Origin: Candidatus Moraniibacteriota bacterium
GTDB lineage: Bacteria; Patescibacteriota; Minisyncoccia; Moranbacterales; UBA1568
DNA: 56,619 bases
Direction of reading: 5' to 3'
Assembly: GCA_018499985.2 (NCBI GenBank)
Contig: JAHBAT020000010.1
Span: 1 to 56,619, forward strand
The notes below the pieces were generated by a model, which searched no databases, was not told the DNA's origin, and saw only the letters and a program-made list of their open reading frames with translations. How positions within the stretch are numbered: position 1 is the stretch's first letter; every line of letters starts with the position of its first letter. The translations under genes were made by a program, and so were the position numbers. Of this stretch, positions 43,464 to 52,645 are shown one piece after another.

Positions 43464-44486
43464 ATGACTACGAAAAATACAACTGAATCAAAAGAAGGTA
43501 AGTATCCCTCAGAGCTTCGCCAAGATATTATTACTGGCCATTGGGTAGTGATTGCCACTGGTCGCGCTAAGCGTCCAGACGAGTTTGTCTCTCCTTGCGA
43601 AGTAGCGGTTTCTGGTAGTGATCCTTTTGAAAACCCGGAAGAGAGTGGTCAAGAGCCAGATGTGCTTATCTACCGTCAGAATGACAATGACTGGAGTTTG
43701 CGTGTTTTTCCCAATAAATACCCAGCTTTTGTGCATGGACGTACTCCAAAAGAAATAGGTGAGGGGCCATATTATGCTAAGACAGGCGTAGGATACCATG
43801 AGGTGGTAGTGACTCGTGATCCAGTGCATTCTATTGCCGAAATGGAAGTGTGGCGTGTAGCGGAAATTATCGATGCTTATCAAGAGCGCTATTTAGCTCT
43901 CATGAACAAGAAGTCGGTATCGTATATCCAAATTTTTCATAATCATGGTAGAGAGGCTGGAGCTTCTCTTTCGCACCCACATTCGCAGTTGATGGCTATT
44001 CCAGTTGTGCCATCAGAATTAGTAGTTGATCTTGAGGGTTCTAAGCGTTATTTTCAAGCTCATCGACAGAATGTGTTTGATGTTATCTTGGAGCATGAAC
44101 TCAAAACAAAAAAGCGCATTGTTTTTGAAAACGAACACTTTGTAGTTTTTTGCCCGTATGCTTCTCGTAGTGCTTTTGAAGTATGGGTGATGCCAAAGCG
44201 TGACAACGCTTACTTTGAGCGTATCACTGATGAAGAAAAATTTTCTTGTGGCGAGGCTCTAAAAGTGGCTTTGGCAAGCTTATTTAAAGGACTTGAAAAT
44301 CCAGCTTACAACTTCTTTATCCATACTGCTCCTTGTGATGGTCAGGAGTATAAGCATTTTCGTTGGCATATAGAGATCGTGCCTCGCACTACTGTGTGGG
44401 CTGGTTTCGAGCTTTCTACTGGTATTGAGGTTTCTACTATTGAACCAGAGATTGCTGCGCCATTTCTCCGTTCTCAAATTGACTAA
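43464..44486 (+). CDS. galT: Galactose-1-phosphate uridylyltransferase family
   Basis: GalT exchanges UMP between UDP-glucose and galactose-1-phosphate. The active site HPHSQ holds the nucleophile His173, preceded by FHNHGREAGASLSH. Two HIT-like domains are visible (LRQDIITGHWVVIATGRAKRP, then FRWHIEIVPR). 340 aa, normal. Other members of this family are nucleotide adenylyltransferases, so the sugar is not certain. tpiA follows 10 bp downstream. Confidence 0.88.
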   Translation: MTTKNTTESKEGKYPSELRQDIITGHWVVIATGRAKRPDEFVSPCEVAVSGSDPFENPEESGQEPDVLIYRQNDNDWSLRVFPNKYPAFVHGRTPKEIGEGPYYAKTGVGYHEVVVTRDPVHSIAEMEVWRVAEIIDAYQERYLALMNKKSVSYIQIFHNHGREAGASLSHPHSQLMAIPVVPSELVVDLEGSKRYFQAHRQNVFDVILEHELKTKKRIVFENEHFVVFCPYASRSAFEVWVMPKRDNAYFERITDEEKFSCGEALKVALASLFKGLENPAYNFFIHTAPCDGQEYKHFRWHIEIVPRTTVWAGFELSTGIEVSTIEPEIAAPFLRSQID

Positions 44487-44496
44487 TGTTTCGTGT

Positions 44497-45279
44497 ATGA
44501 AAAAGCCTTTTCTTTTAGTTGCCAATTTAAAGATGAATCTTCTTTCTCGAGATGAGGTGAAGCAATATCTTCAGGTATTGCACCGTGAATCAGAGGGCAA
44601 GAGGATTACTCAAGCTGAAGTGATCATGTGCCCACCAATTCTTTGGCTCAATGAGTTCAATCATTTACCAGAAGCTTTTCATAAAGGCGCTCAGAATGTT
44701 TTTTGGGAAAAGAGTGGATCATACACAGGAGAGATTTCACCAGTTATGCTCAAGAATGATGGTATAGAGTATGTATTGATAGGGCATAGTGAAAGAAGGC
44801 TTTATGCTGGAGAGACCAATGATATTGTGCGAACAAAAACTCATAGCGCCTTAAAAAATCTTTTGATGCCTATTGTGTGTATCGGGGAGTCAGAAGAAGA
44901 ACGGCGAAGAGGGATGACTCATAGCGCTTTGGAAATTCAATTAGAGGGTATTTTTTCGGGACTTTCTAAGCTTCAGGCAGAAAAAGTAATTATTGCTTAT
45001 GAGCCACGTTGGGCTATTGGTTCCGATAGAACTCCTACAACAGAAGAAATAAGGGAAGTTAAAAATCTTATTCAAAACTACCTCACAAAACACTTAGATG
45101 AGGGTACGGCAGAGCGGATACGGGTGCTGTATGGGGGATCGGTTAAGAGCGCATATCTTGGGGCAGTTTCTTGGGAGGCAGGTATGGATGGAGTTTTGGT
45201 TGGAAGAGAAAGTTTGTTTCCATACGAGATAGTAAAGATGCTTGGTTTGTATGAGCAGTATCAATTAGCAATTTCATAA
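44497..45279 (+). CDS. tpiA: Triose-phosphate isomerase
   Basis: TIM interconverts dihydroxyacetone phosphate and glyceraldehyde 3-phosphate. The catalytic Lys12 lies in ANLKMN (usual NWKMN, Trp to Leu), the His in IGHSERR, the Glu in AYEPRWAIG, and the phosphate loop in LYGGSVKSA. The ATG at 44497 fits the family start; upstream codons overlap galT. 260 aa, followed by gapA. Confidence 0.95.
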   Translation: MKKPFLLVANLKMNLLSRDEVKQYLQVLHRESEGKRITQAEVIMCPPILWLNEFNHLPEAFHKGAQNVFWEKSGSYTGEISPVMLKNDGIEYVLIGHSERRLYAGETNDIVRTKTHSALKNLLMPIVCIGESEEERRRGMTHSALEIQLEGIFSGLSKLQAEKVIIAYEPRWAIGSDRTPTTEEIREVKNLIQNYLTKHLDEGTAERIRVLYGGSVKSAYLGAVSWEAGMDGVLVGRESLFPYEIVKMLGLYEQYQLAIS

Positions 45280-45296
45280 AAAATGAGAGTAATACT

Positions 45297-46319
45297 ATGG
45301 CAAAAAAAGTACGAGTAGCAATCAATGGTTTTGGGAGAATTGGGCGAGCTGCCTTTAAGATAGCTTTGCAAAAAAGTGAAATAGAGGTGGTGGCTATCAA
45401 TGACCTCACAGAGCCGAGCGTCTTAGCTCATTTGTTAAAATATGATACGGCGTACGGACACTTTCGAGAAGAAGTTTCTGTTACGGATACAGGAATTAAG
45501 GTCGCAGGTAAAGAGTATCCAATGTTTGCTGAGCCAGTACCAGAAAAACTACCTTGGCAAAAACTTGATGTAGATGTGGTTTTGGAGTGTACTGGCCGTT
45601 TTACTGATAAAGAGGGTTCTTCAAAGCATATTACTGCTGGAGCTAAAAAAGTGATTCTCTCAGCTCCTTCTAAGGGAGAAGATGGCTCAGTGCCAACTTT
45701 CTTGATTGGAGTGAATCATGATACTTATAAAGAGGAGACGGTTGTCTCTAATGCCTCTTGTACAACGAATTCACTTGCTCCTATAGCGCAGGTTTTGCAT
45801 GAAAAGTTTGGAATTGAAAAAGCCTTAATGACTACGATACATTCGTACACAGCTGATCAAAATTTACAAGATGGCCCACACAGAGATCTTCGCCGTGCTC
45901 GAGCAGCAGCTCAAAATATAGTGCCTACGACAACAGGTGCAGCTATCGCAGTCACTCAAGTGTTGCCAGAATTGCATGATAAATTTGATGGGCTTTCAGT
46001 GCGCGTCCCTACGATTGTAGTCTCTCTTACGGACTTCACATTTCTTTTGAAGCAAAAGACGACTAAAGAAGAAATTAATCAAGTATTAAGAGAAGTCTCT
46101 CAGTCTTTGCGTTATAAAAACGTCTTAGCAGTGACCGATGAGCCTCTTGTATCATCTGATTTTATCGGTAATCCTTATTCTAGTACAGTAGATCTTTCTA
46201 TGACCGTAGTAGTGGATGGGGACTTTGTAAAGGTTGTTGCTTGGTATGATAATGAGTGGGGTTATTCAAACCGCTTAGTAGAAATGGCTATCCATACAGG
46301 AGGGCTAACTAAAGAGTAA
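45297..46319 (+). CDS. gapA: Glyceraldehyde-3-phosphate dehydrogenase
   Basis: GAPDH oxidises glyceraldehyde 3-phosphate with NAD. The start VRVAINGFGRIGRAAFK, Asp36 in AINDL (fits NAD rather than NADP), the active Cys155 in SNASCTTNSLAP, and the C-terminal WYDNEWGYSNRL are complete. 340 aa. It forms a glycolytic pair with tpiA. Confidence 0.96.
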   Translation: MAKKVRVAINGFGRIGRAAFKIALQKSEIEVVAINDLTEPSVLAHLLKYDTAYGHFREEVSVTDTGIKVAGKEYPMFAEPVPEKLPWQKLDVDVVLECTGRFTDKEGSSKHITAGAKKVILSAPSKGEDGSVPTFLIGVNHDTYKEETVVSNASCTTNSLAPIAQVLHEKFGIEKALMTTIHSYTADQNLQDGPHRDLRRARAAAQNIVPTTTGAAIAVTQVLPELHDKFDGLSVRVPTIVVSLTDFTFLLKQKTTKEEINQVLREVSQSLRYKNVLAVTDEPLVSSDFIGNPYSSTVDLSMTVVVDGDFVKVVAWYDNEWGYSNRLVEMAIHTGGLTKE

Positions 46320-46326
46320 AAGTAAT

Positions 46327-47370
46327 ATGCAGGAGGAACGCAAAGCACTTGAAAAACGCTTAAAAGAGATACAGGCAACGTCTCTTGAGGGTCTTTCTGA
46401 TGAAGCTGTTTTGGAGCTTCTTGCTGAGCGTAAGCATGTAGAAAACACTCTTCTAGAATATATAAAGGCTGAAAAAGAGGCAGAAGCTAAGCAAAGTTCT
46501 CTTATTCAGGAGGAACATGAGGTAGAAGAAAAAATAGATCATCTCAATAAAGAGATTGGACCTGACAAGAAAGATGAAGAACTCTTAGCGCTTATTCAAG
46601 AACGACATCAGTTAGAAGAGGAGTTGTTTAAGATTCACCAAGAATTAAAAGAGCCCTTACCAGCAGCTAAGGAGCTATCTCATAAAAAAGAAGAGGCGCC
46701 TGTCTTGAGTGAGGTTGTTTCTGAGAAACAAGTAAAAGAAGCACTACCAAAGGAGGCGCAAAAACCTGAACCAATAAATGAGAAAATAGAAATTTCCGAA
46801 GAAGATGATAGTAAGAAAAAACTCTTTAAGGAGGATACTTTTGGGAGTGAAGAAATACGCTTTGATAACTTAAAGGAATCAGGTGAGTTTGAAAAGTATG
46901 TACATCAATTAGAATCAAGTCGAGAATCATTGGGAAGCTTTATGCAGACCCTTCCAAGAGAAGCGAGGAGCAATAAAGGATTTATGCTTCGCGTAGCTAC
47001 GATAGACCCAGCCTATGCGATGCACTATGCTTTAGAAGGTCTTCGTCGAGACAAGGGTTTTCATGTGCAAATTGCAAGTATGAAAAATAATCGTAATTCA
47101 GGGAATGCTGTAGCGGAAATGGATCAGGATATGCGCACAGGAGAAGTGGTGCTCGCTGCTACTCGTCAAGATTTTCGTAATGTGCACTATGTTACCGAAG
47201 ATATGCCAGAATATGATGATATTATAGCAGTAGCTAAGAAAGGGGCTTTAGAAAAAATTGGTCAGTTAAAGGAAGCGGTAAGTCTAGATGTTATTGTTCC
47301 AAAGATTCTTCGGAGCGATGAAGAATTTATGAAAAAAGTAAAAGAAGTTTTAGTGAATAAAGGATCTTAG
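46327..47370 (+). CDS. Coiled-coil protein with helical C-terminal domain, function unknown
   Basis: A 347-aa protein. Residues 1-110 are Glu/Lys/Leu-rich coiled coil. Residues 115-185 are a Pro/Glu/Lys-rich linker. The C-terminal 150 residues are a folded helical domain with repeats of a pattern (FMLRVATIDPAYAMHYALEG, then TGEVVLAATRQDFRNVHYV) that recalls DUF4116-type repeats, though this is a weak match by eye. It follows gapA by 7 bp and its stop overlaps the start of the next gene, so it is in that operon. No signal peptide, so cytosolic. Confidence 0.55.
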   Translation: MQEERKALEKRLKEIQATSLEGLSDEAVLELLAERKHVENTLLEYIKAEKEAEAKQSSLIQEEHEVEEKIDHLNKEIGPDKKDEELLALIQERHQLEEELFKIHQELKEPLPAAKELSHKKEEAPVLSEVVSEKQVKEALPKEAQKPEPINEKIEISEEDDSKKKLFKEDTFGSEEIRFDNLKESGEFEKYVHQLESSRESLGSFMQTLPREARSNKGFMLRVATIDPAYAMHYALEGLRRDKGFHVQIASMKNNRNSGNAVAEMDQDMRTGEVVLAATRQDFRNVHYVTEDMPEYDDIIAVAKKGALEKIGQLKEAVSLDVIVPKILRSDEEFMKKVKEVLVNKGS

Positions 47371-48962
47371 TGATGTATGATCTTCTTATAAAAAATGGCA
47401 CCATAATAGATGGCACGGGACGACCAATGTTTCGTGCCGATATTGGTGTACGTGAGGGGGCGGTCTTAGCTATAGGTGATCTTTCGCATGAACGAGGAGA
47501 GAAAGAGGTGGATGCAACAAATAAGTATGTAGCGCCTGGTTTTATAGATGTGAATAATCACGCAGACACATACTGGCAGATTTTCAAGAATCCTTTTCAA
47601 GAAAGTTTGCTTTATCAGGGTGTTACTACAATTATCGGGGGTAACTCTGGCTCTTCTCTTGCTCCATTGGTCAATCCTCAGACCATTCGCTCAATTCAAA
47701 AATGGACAGATGTTCAAAAAATAAATTTCAATTGGCTGAGCATGGCTGAATACTTGGCTGAAATTGAGCGTAAAGGTCTGGGTGTTAATTTCGCAACTCT
47801 TGTTGGACACGGAACGCTTCGTCGTGGTGTCATGCAAGATGTTGCTCGTACCATTACGCCCGAAGACATTGCCATTATGGAAGATCTTCTCAAAAAAGCC
47901 CTAAAGGAAGGGGGAATAGGTCTGTCCACCGGACTTCACTATACACATGCTAGAGATGCTGGAATGCGTGAAATTACCCATCTTGTAAAGGCGGTGGCCC
48001 TCAAAAAAGGGGTGTATGCCACTTATGTACGAGACGAAGAAGCTGGACTCGTGAAAGCTGTTGAAGAGGCTTTATCTGTAGCAAGTGAAACAGGTGTTTC
48101 CCTTCATATATCTCACCTTAAGGCTGTTGGAGAAGCTCATTGGAATCTTCAGTCTGAGGCGTTGAATTTGATTGAGGCAAAGGCTCTTGATGGGGTGGAT
48201 GTGACTTTCGATGTGTATCCTTACACTCAGACGGGTTCTGTTTTATATACTTTGCTTCCAGAATGGATTACAAAAGATGGCCGTCAAATGATGCTTTCTA
48301 AATTGAGAGACCCGCAAACAAAACAGGCAGTTATCCGTGATCTTCGTGCGAAGAATCTTAATTATGATCAGATTCTTATTTCTTCATCAGCACTTTCTCG
48401 CATGCTTTCACGACGAAGAATCTCTGAAATAGCTAAGTTACAGGGAATAAGCCCGGAGGATACATTAATTGAATTCCTATTGGCAAGTGATGGGCAGGCC
48501 ATTGTTTCATTGGAGGTGCTTTCAGGTAAAAATATACGGGATGCAATTCAGCATCCATTTTCGATTATTTCGAGCAATGGTGCTGGGTATAGTGAGGAAC
48601 ATAAGAAGACTGGTGAATTGGTCCATCCACGTAGTTTTGGGACTTTTCCAAAAGTACTTTCTTTGTATGTGCGAGAAGAAAAAATACTCTCTTGGGAGGA
48701 GGCTATTTTCAAGATGACCGGTAAGCCAGCAGATAAGTTTCATCTTGAAAAAAGAGGGAAGCTTATGAAGGGATATGCAGCTGACATCATTGTTTTTAAT
48801 CCAGAAACAATTCAGGATAATGCTACGCTAGAGGACCCATATCAGTATGCTACAGGAATCGACGAGGTTTTTATTGGTGGCGAAAGCGTTCTTTCAAAGG
48901 GAGTGATTCAGCCTCTTAAGCGAGGAAGGGTGCTGACCCCAAAGAGAGGATGGTTTCAATAA
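47370..48962 (+). CDS. D-aminoacylase-family amidohydrolase with lost metal ligands
   Basis: The 530-aa product follows the N-acyl-D-amino-acid deacylase family end to end (LIKNGTIIDGTGRPMFRADI at the start; HPRSFGTFPKVL, YVREEKILSWEEAIFKMTGK and ADIIVFNPE near the end). The residues that bind metal and catalyse in the family are changed: HxH is N62-N-H64, the NCG cysteine is Ser93, the THxR histidine is Tyr219, and the SDG aspartate is Asn403. His64 and His249 remain. It is therefore probably not an ordinary zinc deacylase. It overlaps the upstream gene by 1 bp. Confidence 0.8.
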   Translation: MMYDLLIKNGTIIDGTGRPMFRADIGVREGAVLAIGDLSHERGEKEVDATNKYVAPGFIDVNNHADTYWQIFKNPFQESLLYQGVTTIIGGNSGSSLAPLVNPQTIRSIQKWTDVQKINFNWLSMAEYLAEIERKGLGVNFATLVGHGTLRRGVMQDVARTITPEDIAIMEDLLKKALKEGGIGLSTGLHYTHARDAGMREITHLVKAVALKKGVYATYVRDEEAGLVKAVEEALSVASETGVSLHISHLKAVGEAHWNLQSEALNLIEAKALDGVDVTFDVYPYTQTGSVLYTLLPEWITKDGRQMMLSKLRDPQTKQAVIRDLRAKNLNYDQILISSSALSRMLSRRRISEIAKLQGISPEDTLIEFLLASDGQAIVSLEVLSGKNIRDAIQHPFSIISSNGAGYSEEHKKTGELVHPRSFGTFPKVLSLYVREEKILSWEEAIFKMTGKPADKFHLEKRGKLMKGYAADIIVFNPETIQDNATLEDPYQYATGIDEVFIGGESVLSKGVIQPLKRGRVLTPKRGWFQ

Positions 48963-48967
48963 TAGAT

Positions 48968-48997
48968 AAAATGGCTTTAAAAAGCCATTTTTTTATA
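48968..48997 (+). terminator. Terminator after the amidohydrolase
   Basis: AAAATGGCTT/AAGCCATTTT stem with T-run. Confidence 0.88.
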
Positions 48998-49074
48998 TCT
49001 ATTTTTGTATTGAATGTGATAAAATAGGAAGGTATCTAACATATATCGTATGAGGGGTATGTAGTGGTAGTATG

Positions 49075-49163
49075 CATGACCGAGGCAATTCAAAAAGCCT
49101 ACAGAGTGACTGAATCGGGAGATGTAGCGCTTTTGTCGCACAGGAGCAGTAAGTCTCGGTATG
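49075..49163 (+). ncRNA. Candidate branched structured RNA upstream of trxB
   Basis: In a 334-bp gap without a gene, CATGACCGAG (49075-49084) pairs with CTCGGTATG (49155-49163), enclosing AGGC/GCCT and GACT/AGTC helices, the latter holding TGTaGCG/CGCACA. The layout is that of a small branched RNA. No tRNA, SRP, 6S or RNase P signature was found. No second copy is seen in the window. Confidence 0.35.
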
Positions 49164-49208
49164 TTTCAAGGTGAGTTCGACTGGGGCAAGTAATTTAGAA
49201 TGCGGGTT

Positions 49209-49236
49209 TTGGCTCTAGGGAGTGAAGATGTATAAT
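49209..49236 (+). promoter_or_regulatory. Promoter for trxB
   Basis: TTGGCT (49209-49214), 16-bp spacer, TATAAT (49231-49236). Confidence 0.65.
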
Positions 49237-49296
49237 AAGAAAGCTTTGCAAATAAAATGCTATCAGGCATAAGTATTTATAACTAGAAATGATTTT

Positions 49297-50217
49297 ATGT
49301 ACGACGTTATTATTATTGGAGGTGGTCCTGGAGGGGTAGCTGCGGGAGTGTATGCCGCCCGTAAGCAAATGAAAGCCTTGTTTATCACAGAAAGTTTTGA
49401 GAGTCAGTCGGCGGTATCCGCTGGGATTGAAAACTGGATTGGCACAGAGACTATTACTGGTTGGGATTTTGCACAGTCACTCGAGAAGCATTTGCGTGCA
49501 CAAGAAGGGCTTCTTATTGAGGTGGGTCATCGAGTGAATCACCTGAAGAAAAATGAAGATGGTACATATACGGTCTCTACTGACAAAGCAAGCTATGATA
49601 CCAAAACTGTAATTGTAGCTTCTGGTGGGCGTCACCGCCATCTCGATGTGCCTGGCGAAGATACGTTTAAAGGTAAAGGTGTAGTGTATTGTTCTACTTG
49701 TGACGCACCTTTTTTCCGCAACAAGAAAGTGGCAGTAGTAGGAGGGGGCAATGCCGGTCTTGAGGCAGTAGAAGATCTTCTTCCGTATGCGAGTGAAATA
49801 GTTTTGATTGTTCGCTCTGGCGAACTTAAGGGTGATCAGATCACCCAAGATAAGATTCTTGCTTCAGAGAAAGTCAGTGTTATCTATCACGCTCTTACCC
49901 AAGAGATTCTTGGGGAAAGTGTTGTGACTGGATTAGTGTATAGCGATTTAGAGGGAGGGACCGAAAAGACGCTGGCCTTGGATGGAGTATTTGTGGAAAT
50001 TGGAATGGTACCAAATACTGAATTTGTGGAAGACCTATTGACTCTTAATCAGCGCGGAGAAATTGTGGTAGACGGAAAGACAGCAGCGACATCTCTTCCG
50101 GGCATTTTTGCCACAGGAGATGCTACTGATGTACCGTATAAGCAAAACAATATTTCAGCAGGCTATGGTGTTATCGCTGCGCTCTCAGCTTATGATTACG
50201 TGCGTAAACAAGGGTAG
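49297..50217 (+). CDS. trxB: Thioredoxin reductase-like flavoprotein, AhpF-like cofactor site
   Basis: This FAD enzyme reduces thioredoxin or a similar partner. FAD motif GGGPGGVAAGVYAAR, redox pair Cys132-Ser-Thr-Cys135 (CSTCDAPFF), dinucleotide motif VVGGGNAGLEAV, and GIFATGDATDVPYKQ. The usual NADPH 2'-phosphate motif HRRxxxR is missing; the region reads VRSGELKGDQITQDK, like NADH-dependent AhpF. NADH use is therefore likely. No thioredoxin gene is in the window. 306 aa. Confidence 0.88.
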   Translation: MYDVIIIGGGPGGVAAGVYAARKQMKALFITESFESQSAVSAGIENWIGTETITGWDFAQSLEKHLRAQEGLLIEVGHRVNHLKKNEDGTYTVSTDKASYDTKTVIVASGGRHRHLDVPGEDTFKGKGVVYCSTCDAPFFRNKKVAVVGGGNAGLEAVEDLLPYASEIVLIVRSGELKGDQITQDKILASEKVSVIYHALTQEILGESVVTGLVYSDLEGGTEKTLALDGVFVEIGMVPNTEFVEDLLTLNQRGEIVVDGKTAATSLPGIFATGDATDVPYKQNNISAGYGVIAALSAYDYVRKQG

Positions 50218-50247
50218 GTGATCAAACAAGGTACATAGGGGTTAGTC

Positions 50248-50276
50248 TTGAAAGTTATCTTTTTTTAGGCTATACT
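50248..50276 (+). promoter_or_regulatory. Promoter for murA-mreB
   Basis: TTGAAA (50248-50253), 17-bp spacer, TATACT (50271-50276). Confidence 0.75.
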
Positions 50277-50360
50277 AAGCCCACCTTGCCTTGTCGGAGT
50301 ATTGCAGTAAAAAGGCTTGGTTGTTTAATCTTTTGGCCTTAAAAGGCGTCTTTCTTGGGT

Positions 50361-51623
50361 ATGCATGTTTTTGAAATTACTGGCGGCAAAGTGTTAAAGG
50401 GCAATATTTGTGTTTCTGGATCAAAAAATGCAGCCACGCCTATTCTTGCAGCTACTTTGCTTACACCAACAGCAACGACTCTCCATAATATCCCACGAAT
50501 CGAGGATGTTTTTCGCATGCTTGAAATCCTAGAAAGTATGGGGGTAGAAGTAGAATGGATAGCCTCACATTCAGTGCGTATTACTCCAGGAAAGTACGAT
50601 GTCACCAAACTTGATCAGCATCTTGTAAAAAAACTACGCTCTTCCATTCTTCTTCTCGGAGCCCTCTCAGCTACACAAGATACATTTACTGTCAGTCATC
50701 CGGGAGGGTGTGTGATAGGTGCACGACCTGTAGATACGCATATGGATGCTCTCCGTAAACTTGGTGTACATATAGAAACAACAGAACAAGGATATCAGAT
50801 TGATGCAAGAAATCGTCAGTCGGCCAAGGTGGTACTTCGTGAGTCTTCTGTGACAGCAACAGAGAATGTTTTAATGATAGCTGCTACTCTCTCGGGAGTA
50901 ACTACAGTCAAGCTAGCTGCTTGCGAGCCTCATGTCGAAGATTTGGCTCACTTTCTCGTTTCATTGGGAGTAAATATCGAAGGTATTGGCACTACAACAC
51001 TAACAATAGTAGGCAAAGAAAGCTTGCAAGGGAGTGACTATACTATTATTCCTGATGCCAATGAAGCGGCAACATTTTTGATTCTTGGCGCTGCTACAGG
51101 AAGCGCTATTACAGTAGAAAACGCAAGAGAAGAACATCTAGATGCTGTTTTAGAGAAGCTTCGAGAGTTTGGTGTGGGATTTAAAATAGAAAAAAATAGT
51201 ATTACTGTTATACCTGCTGAAAAAATAGTAGCAGTCAGCAAGGTAGATACACGAGTCTACCCAGGTATCCCGACAGATGTACAGGCACCTTTTGGTATCT
51301 TGGCTACGCAAGCAGAAGGAGAAACTCTCATTCATGATCCGCTTTTTGAAGGAAGATTTAATTATGTACAGGAATTAGAGAAGATGGGTGGGCACGCAAA
51401 GGTTCTCAATCCTCATCAGGTCATTATCCATGGCAAAACGCCGCTCAAGGGAACTCGGATTAAAAGTTATGATTTGCGAGCAGGAGCTGCTTTGATTATT
51501 GCGGCACTTACTTCTTCTGGTACAACAGTGATTGAAGAGATTTATCAGGTAGATCGTGGTTACGAAAGAATAGAAGAGCGACTCCAGCTCATCGGAGCAG
51601 ATATTAAACGTGTAGCAGTATAG
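50361..51623 (+). CDS. murA: UDP-N-acetylglucosamine 1-carboxyvinyltransferase
   Basis: MurA makes the first committed step of peptidoglycan synthesis, adding enolpyruvate to UDP-GlcNAc. The start MHVFEITGGKVLKGNICVSG and SKNAATPILAATLL, the active loop HPGGCVIGARPVDTHM with Cys117 (the fosfomycin target, sensitive form) and the C-terminal DLRAGAALIIAAL are present. The ATG at 50361 is preferred to the TTG at 50355. 420 aa; mreB starts 1 bp after the stop. Confidence 0.96.
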   Translation: MHVFEITGGKVLKGNICVSGSKNAATPILAATLLTPTATTLHNIPRIEDVFRMLEILESMGVEVEWIASHSVRITPGKYDVTKLDQHLVKKLRSSILLLGALSATQDTFTVSHPGGCVIGARPVDTHMDALRKLGVHIETTEQGYQIDARNRQSAKVVLRESSVTATENVLMIAATLSGVTTVKLAACEPHVEDLAHFLVSLGVNIEGIGTTTLTIVGKESLQGSDYTIIPDANEAATFLILGAATGSAITVENAREEHLDAVLEKLREFGVGFKIEKNSITVIPAEKIVAVSKVDTRVYPGIPTDVQAPFGILATQAEGETLIHDPLFEGRFNYVQELEKMGGHAKVLNPHQVIIHGKTPLKGTRIKSYDLRAGAALIIAALTSSGTTVIEEIYQVDRGYERIEERLQLIGADIKRVAV

Positions 51624-51624
51624 T

Positions 51625-52641
51625 ATGAAATCATTTTTTTTACGAAAAATTGGGATTGATCTTGGGACGGCTAATACGTTGGTATTTGTGCCGGGCCAGG
51701 GAATAGTCGTTAATGAACCATCAGTAGTGGCTATTTCTCTTTTGGAAAATAAAGTTTTGGCTGTTGGTAATGAGGCCAAGGAAATGCTTGGACGTACGCC
51801 GGATACAATTGTCGCTAAGCAGCCTCTTCGCGATGGAGCTATTGCAGATTATCGTGTGACAGAGGCCATGATTCGTTATTTTTTGAATAAAGTGAGTGGG
51901 CGAGTGCGTTTCTTTCGTCCGGAAGTAGTGATTTCTATCCCAGCGGGGATTACTTCTACAGAACGACGAGCTGTTATAGATGCAGCCATGAAAGCTGGAG
52001 CTAAGGCTGCTTATGTAGTGAAGGAACCTATATTGGCAGCGATTGGAGCTGGTATTCCTATTCATACTGCTCAGGGCAATATGATTATCAATATTGGAGG
52101 AGGGACTTCGGAGATTGCTATTATCTCTCTTGGAGGAGTGGTAGCTGCTCATAGTGCTCGTGTAGGAGGGAATCGGATTGATCAGGCTATCTCAGACTAC
52201 ATTAAGCGTAAGTACAGCTTGGCTATTGGTGATCGTACCGCTGAAGAAATTAAGGTTCAGATTGGCTCTGCTATGGCCCAAGTCAAAGAAGATTATATGG
52301 AAGTGCGCGGGCGCGACCTTATGGGCGGACTGCCTAAGACAGTCAATCTTTCTTCCAATGAGGTGACAGAGGCTATCCAAGATGAGCTTCGTGAAATTAT
52401 CAATGTTATCAAGCAGGTGCTTCAGGAAACACCACCAGAACTCGCTTCCGATATTATGGATAAAGGTATGGTACTTTCTGGAGGTACCGCGCAACTCCGT
52501 CATCTGGACCAGCTTATCTCTAAGACTATCAATGTACCGTGTTATGTAGCAGACGATGCTGCTTTCTGTGTCGCTAAAGGTACGGGTATTGTATTGGAAA
52601 ATCTTGATGTGTATAAACGTACCATCATGTTGGCTAAATAG
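51625..52641 (+). CDS. mreB: Rod shape-determining protein MreB
   Basis: Actin-like filament that directs lateral wall synthesis. IGIDLGTANTLVFV (phosphate 1), INIGGGTSEIAIISLGG (phosphate 2) and VLSGGTAQLRHLD (adenosine) are canonical. 338 aa. No mreC or mreD follows; a glycosyltransferase does, 4 bp later. Confidence 0.96.
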   Translation: MKSFFLRKIGIDLGTANTLVFVPGQGIVVNEPSVVAISLLENKVLAVGNEAKEMLGRTPDTIVAKQPLRDGAIADYRVTEAMIRYFLNKVSGRVRFFRPEVVISIPAGITSTERRAVIDAAMKAGAKAAYVVKEPILAAIGAGIPIHTAQGNMIINIGGGTSEIAIISLGGVVAAHSARVGGNRIDQAISDYIKRKYSLAIGDRTAEEIKVQIGSAMAQVKEDYMEVRGRDLMGGLPKTVNLSSNEVTEAIQDELREIINVIKQVLQETPPELASDIMDKGMVLSGGTAQLRHLDQLISKTINVPCYVADDAAFCVAKGTGIVLENLDVYKRTIMLAK

Positions 52642-52645
52642 ATTT

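Noticed and set aside
49060-49190. tRNA-like words (GTAGTGGTAGTATGC, GAGTTCGACTGG)
   Set aside because: No acceptor stem, anticodon arm or correct spacing could be drawn.
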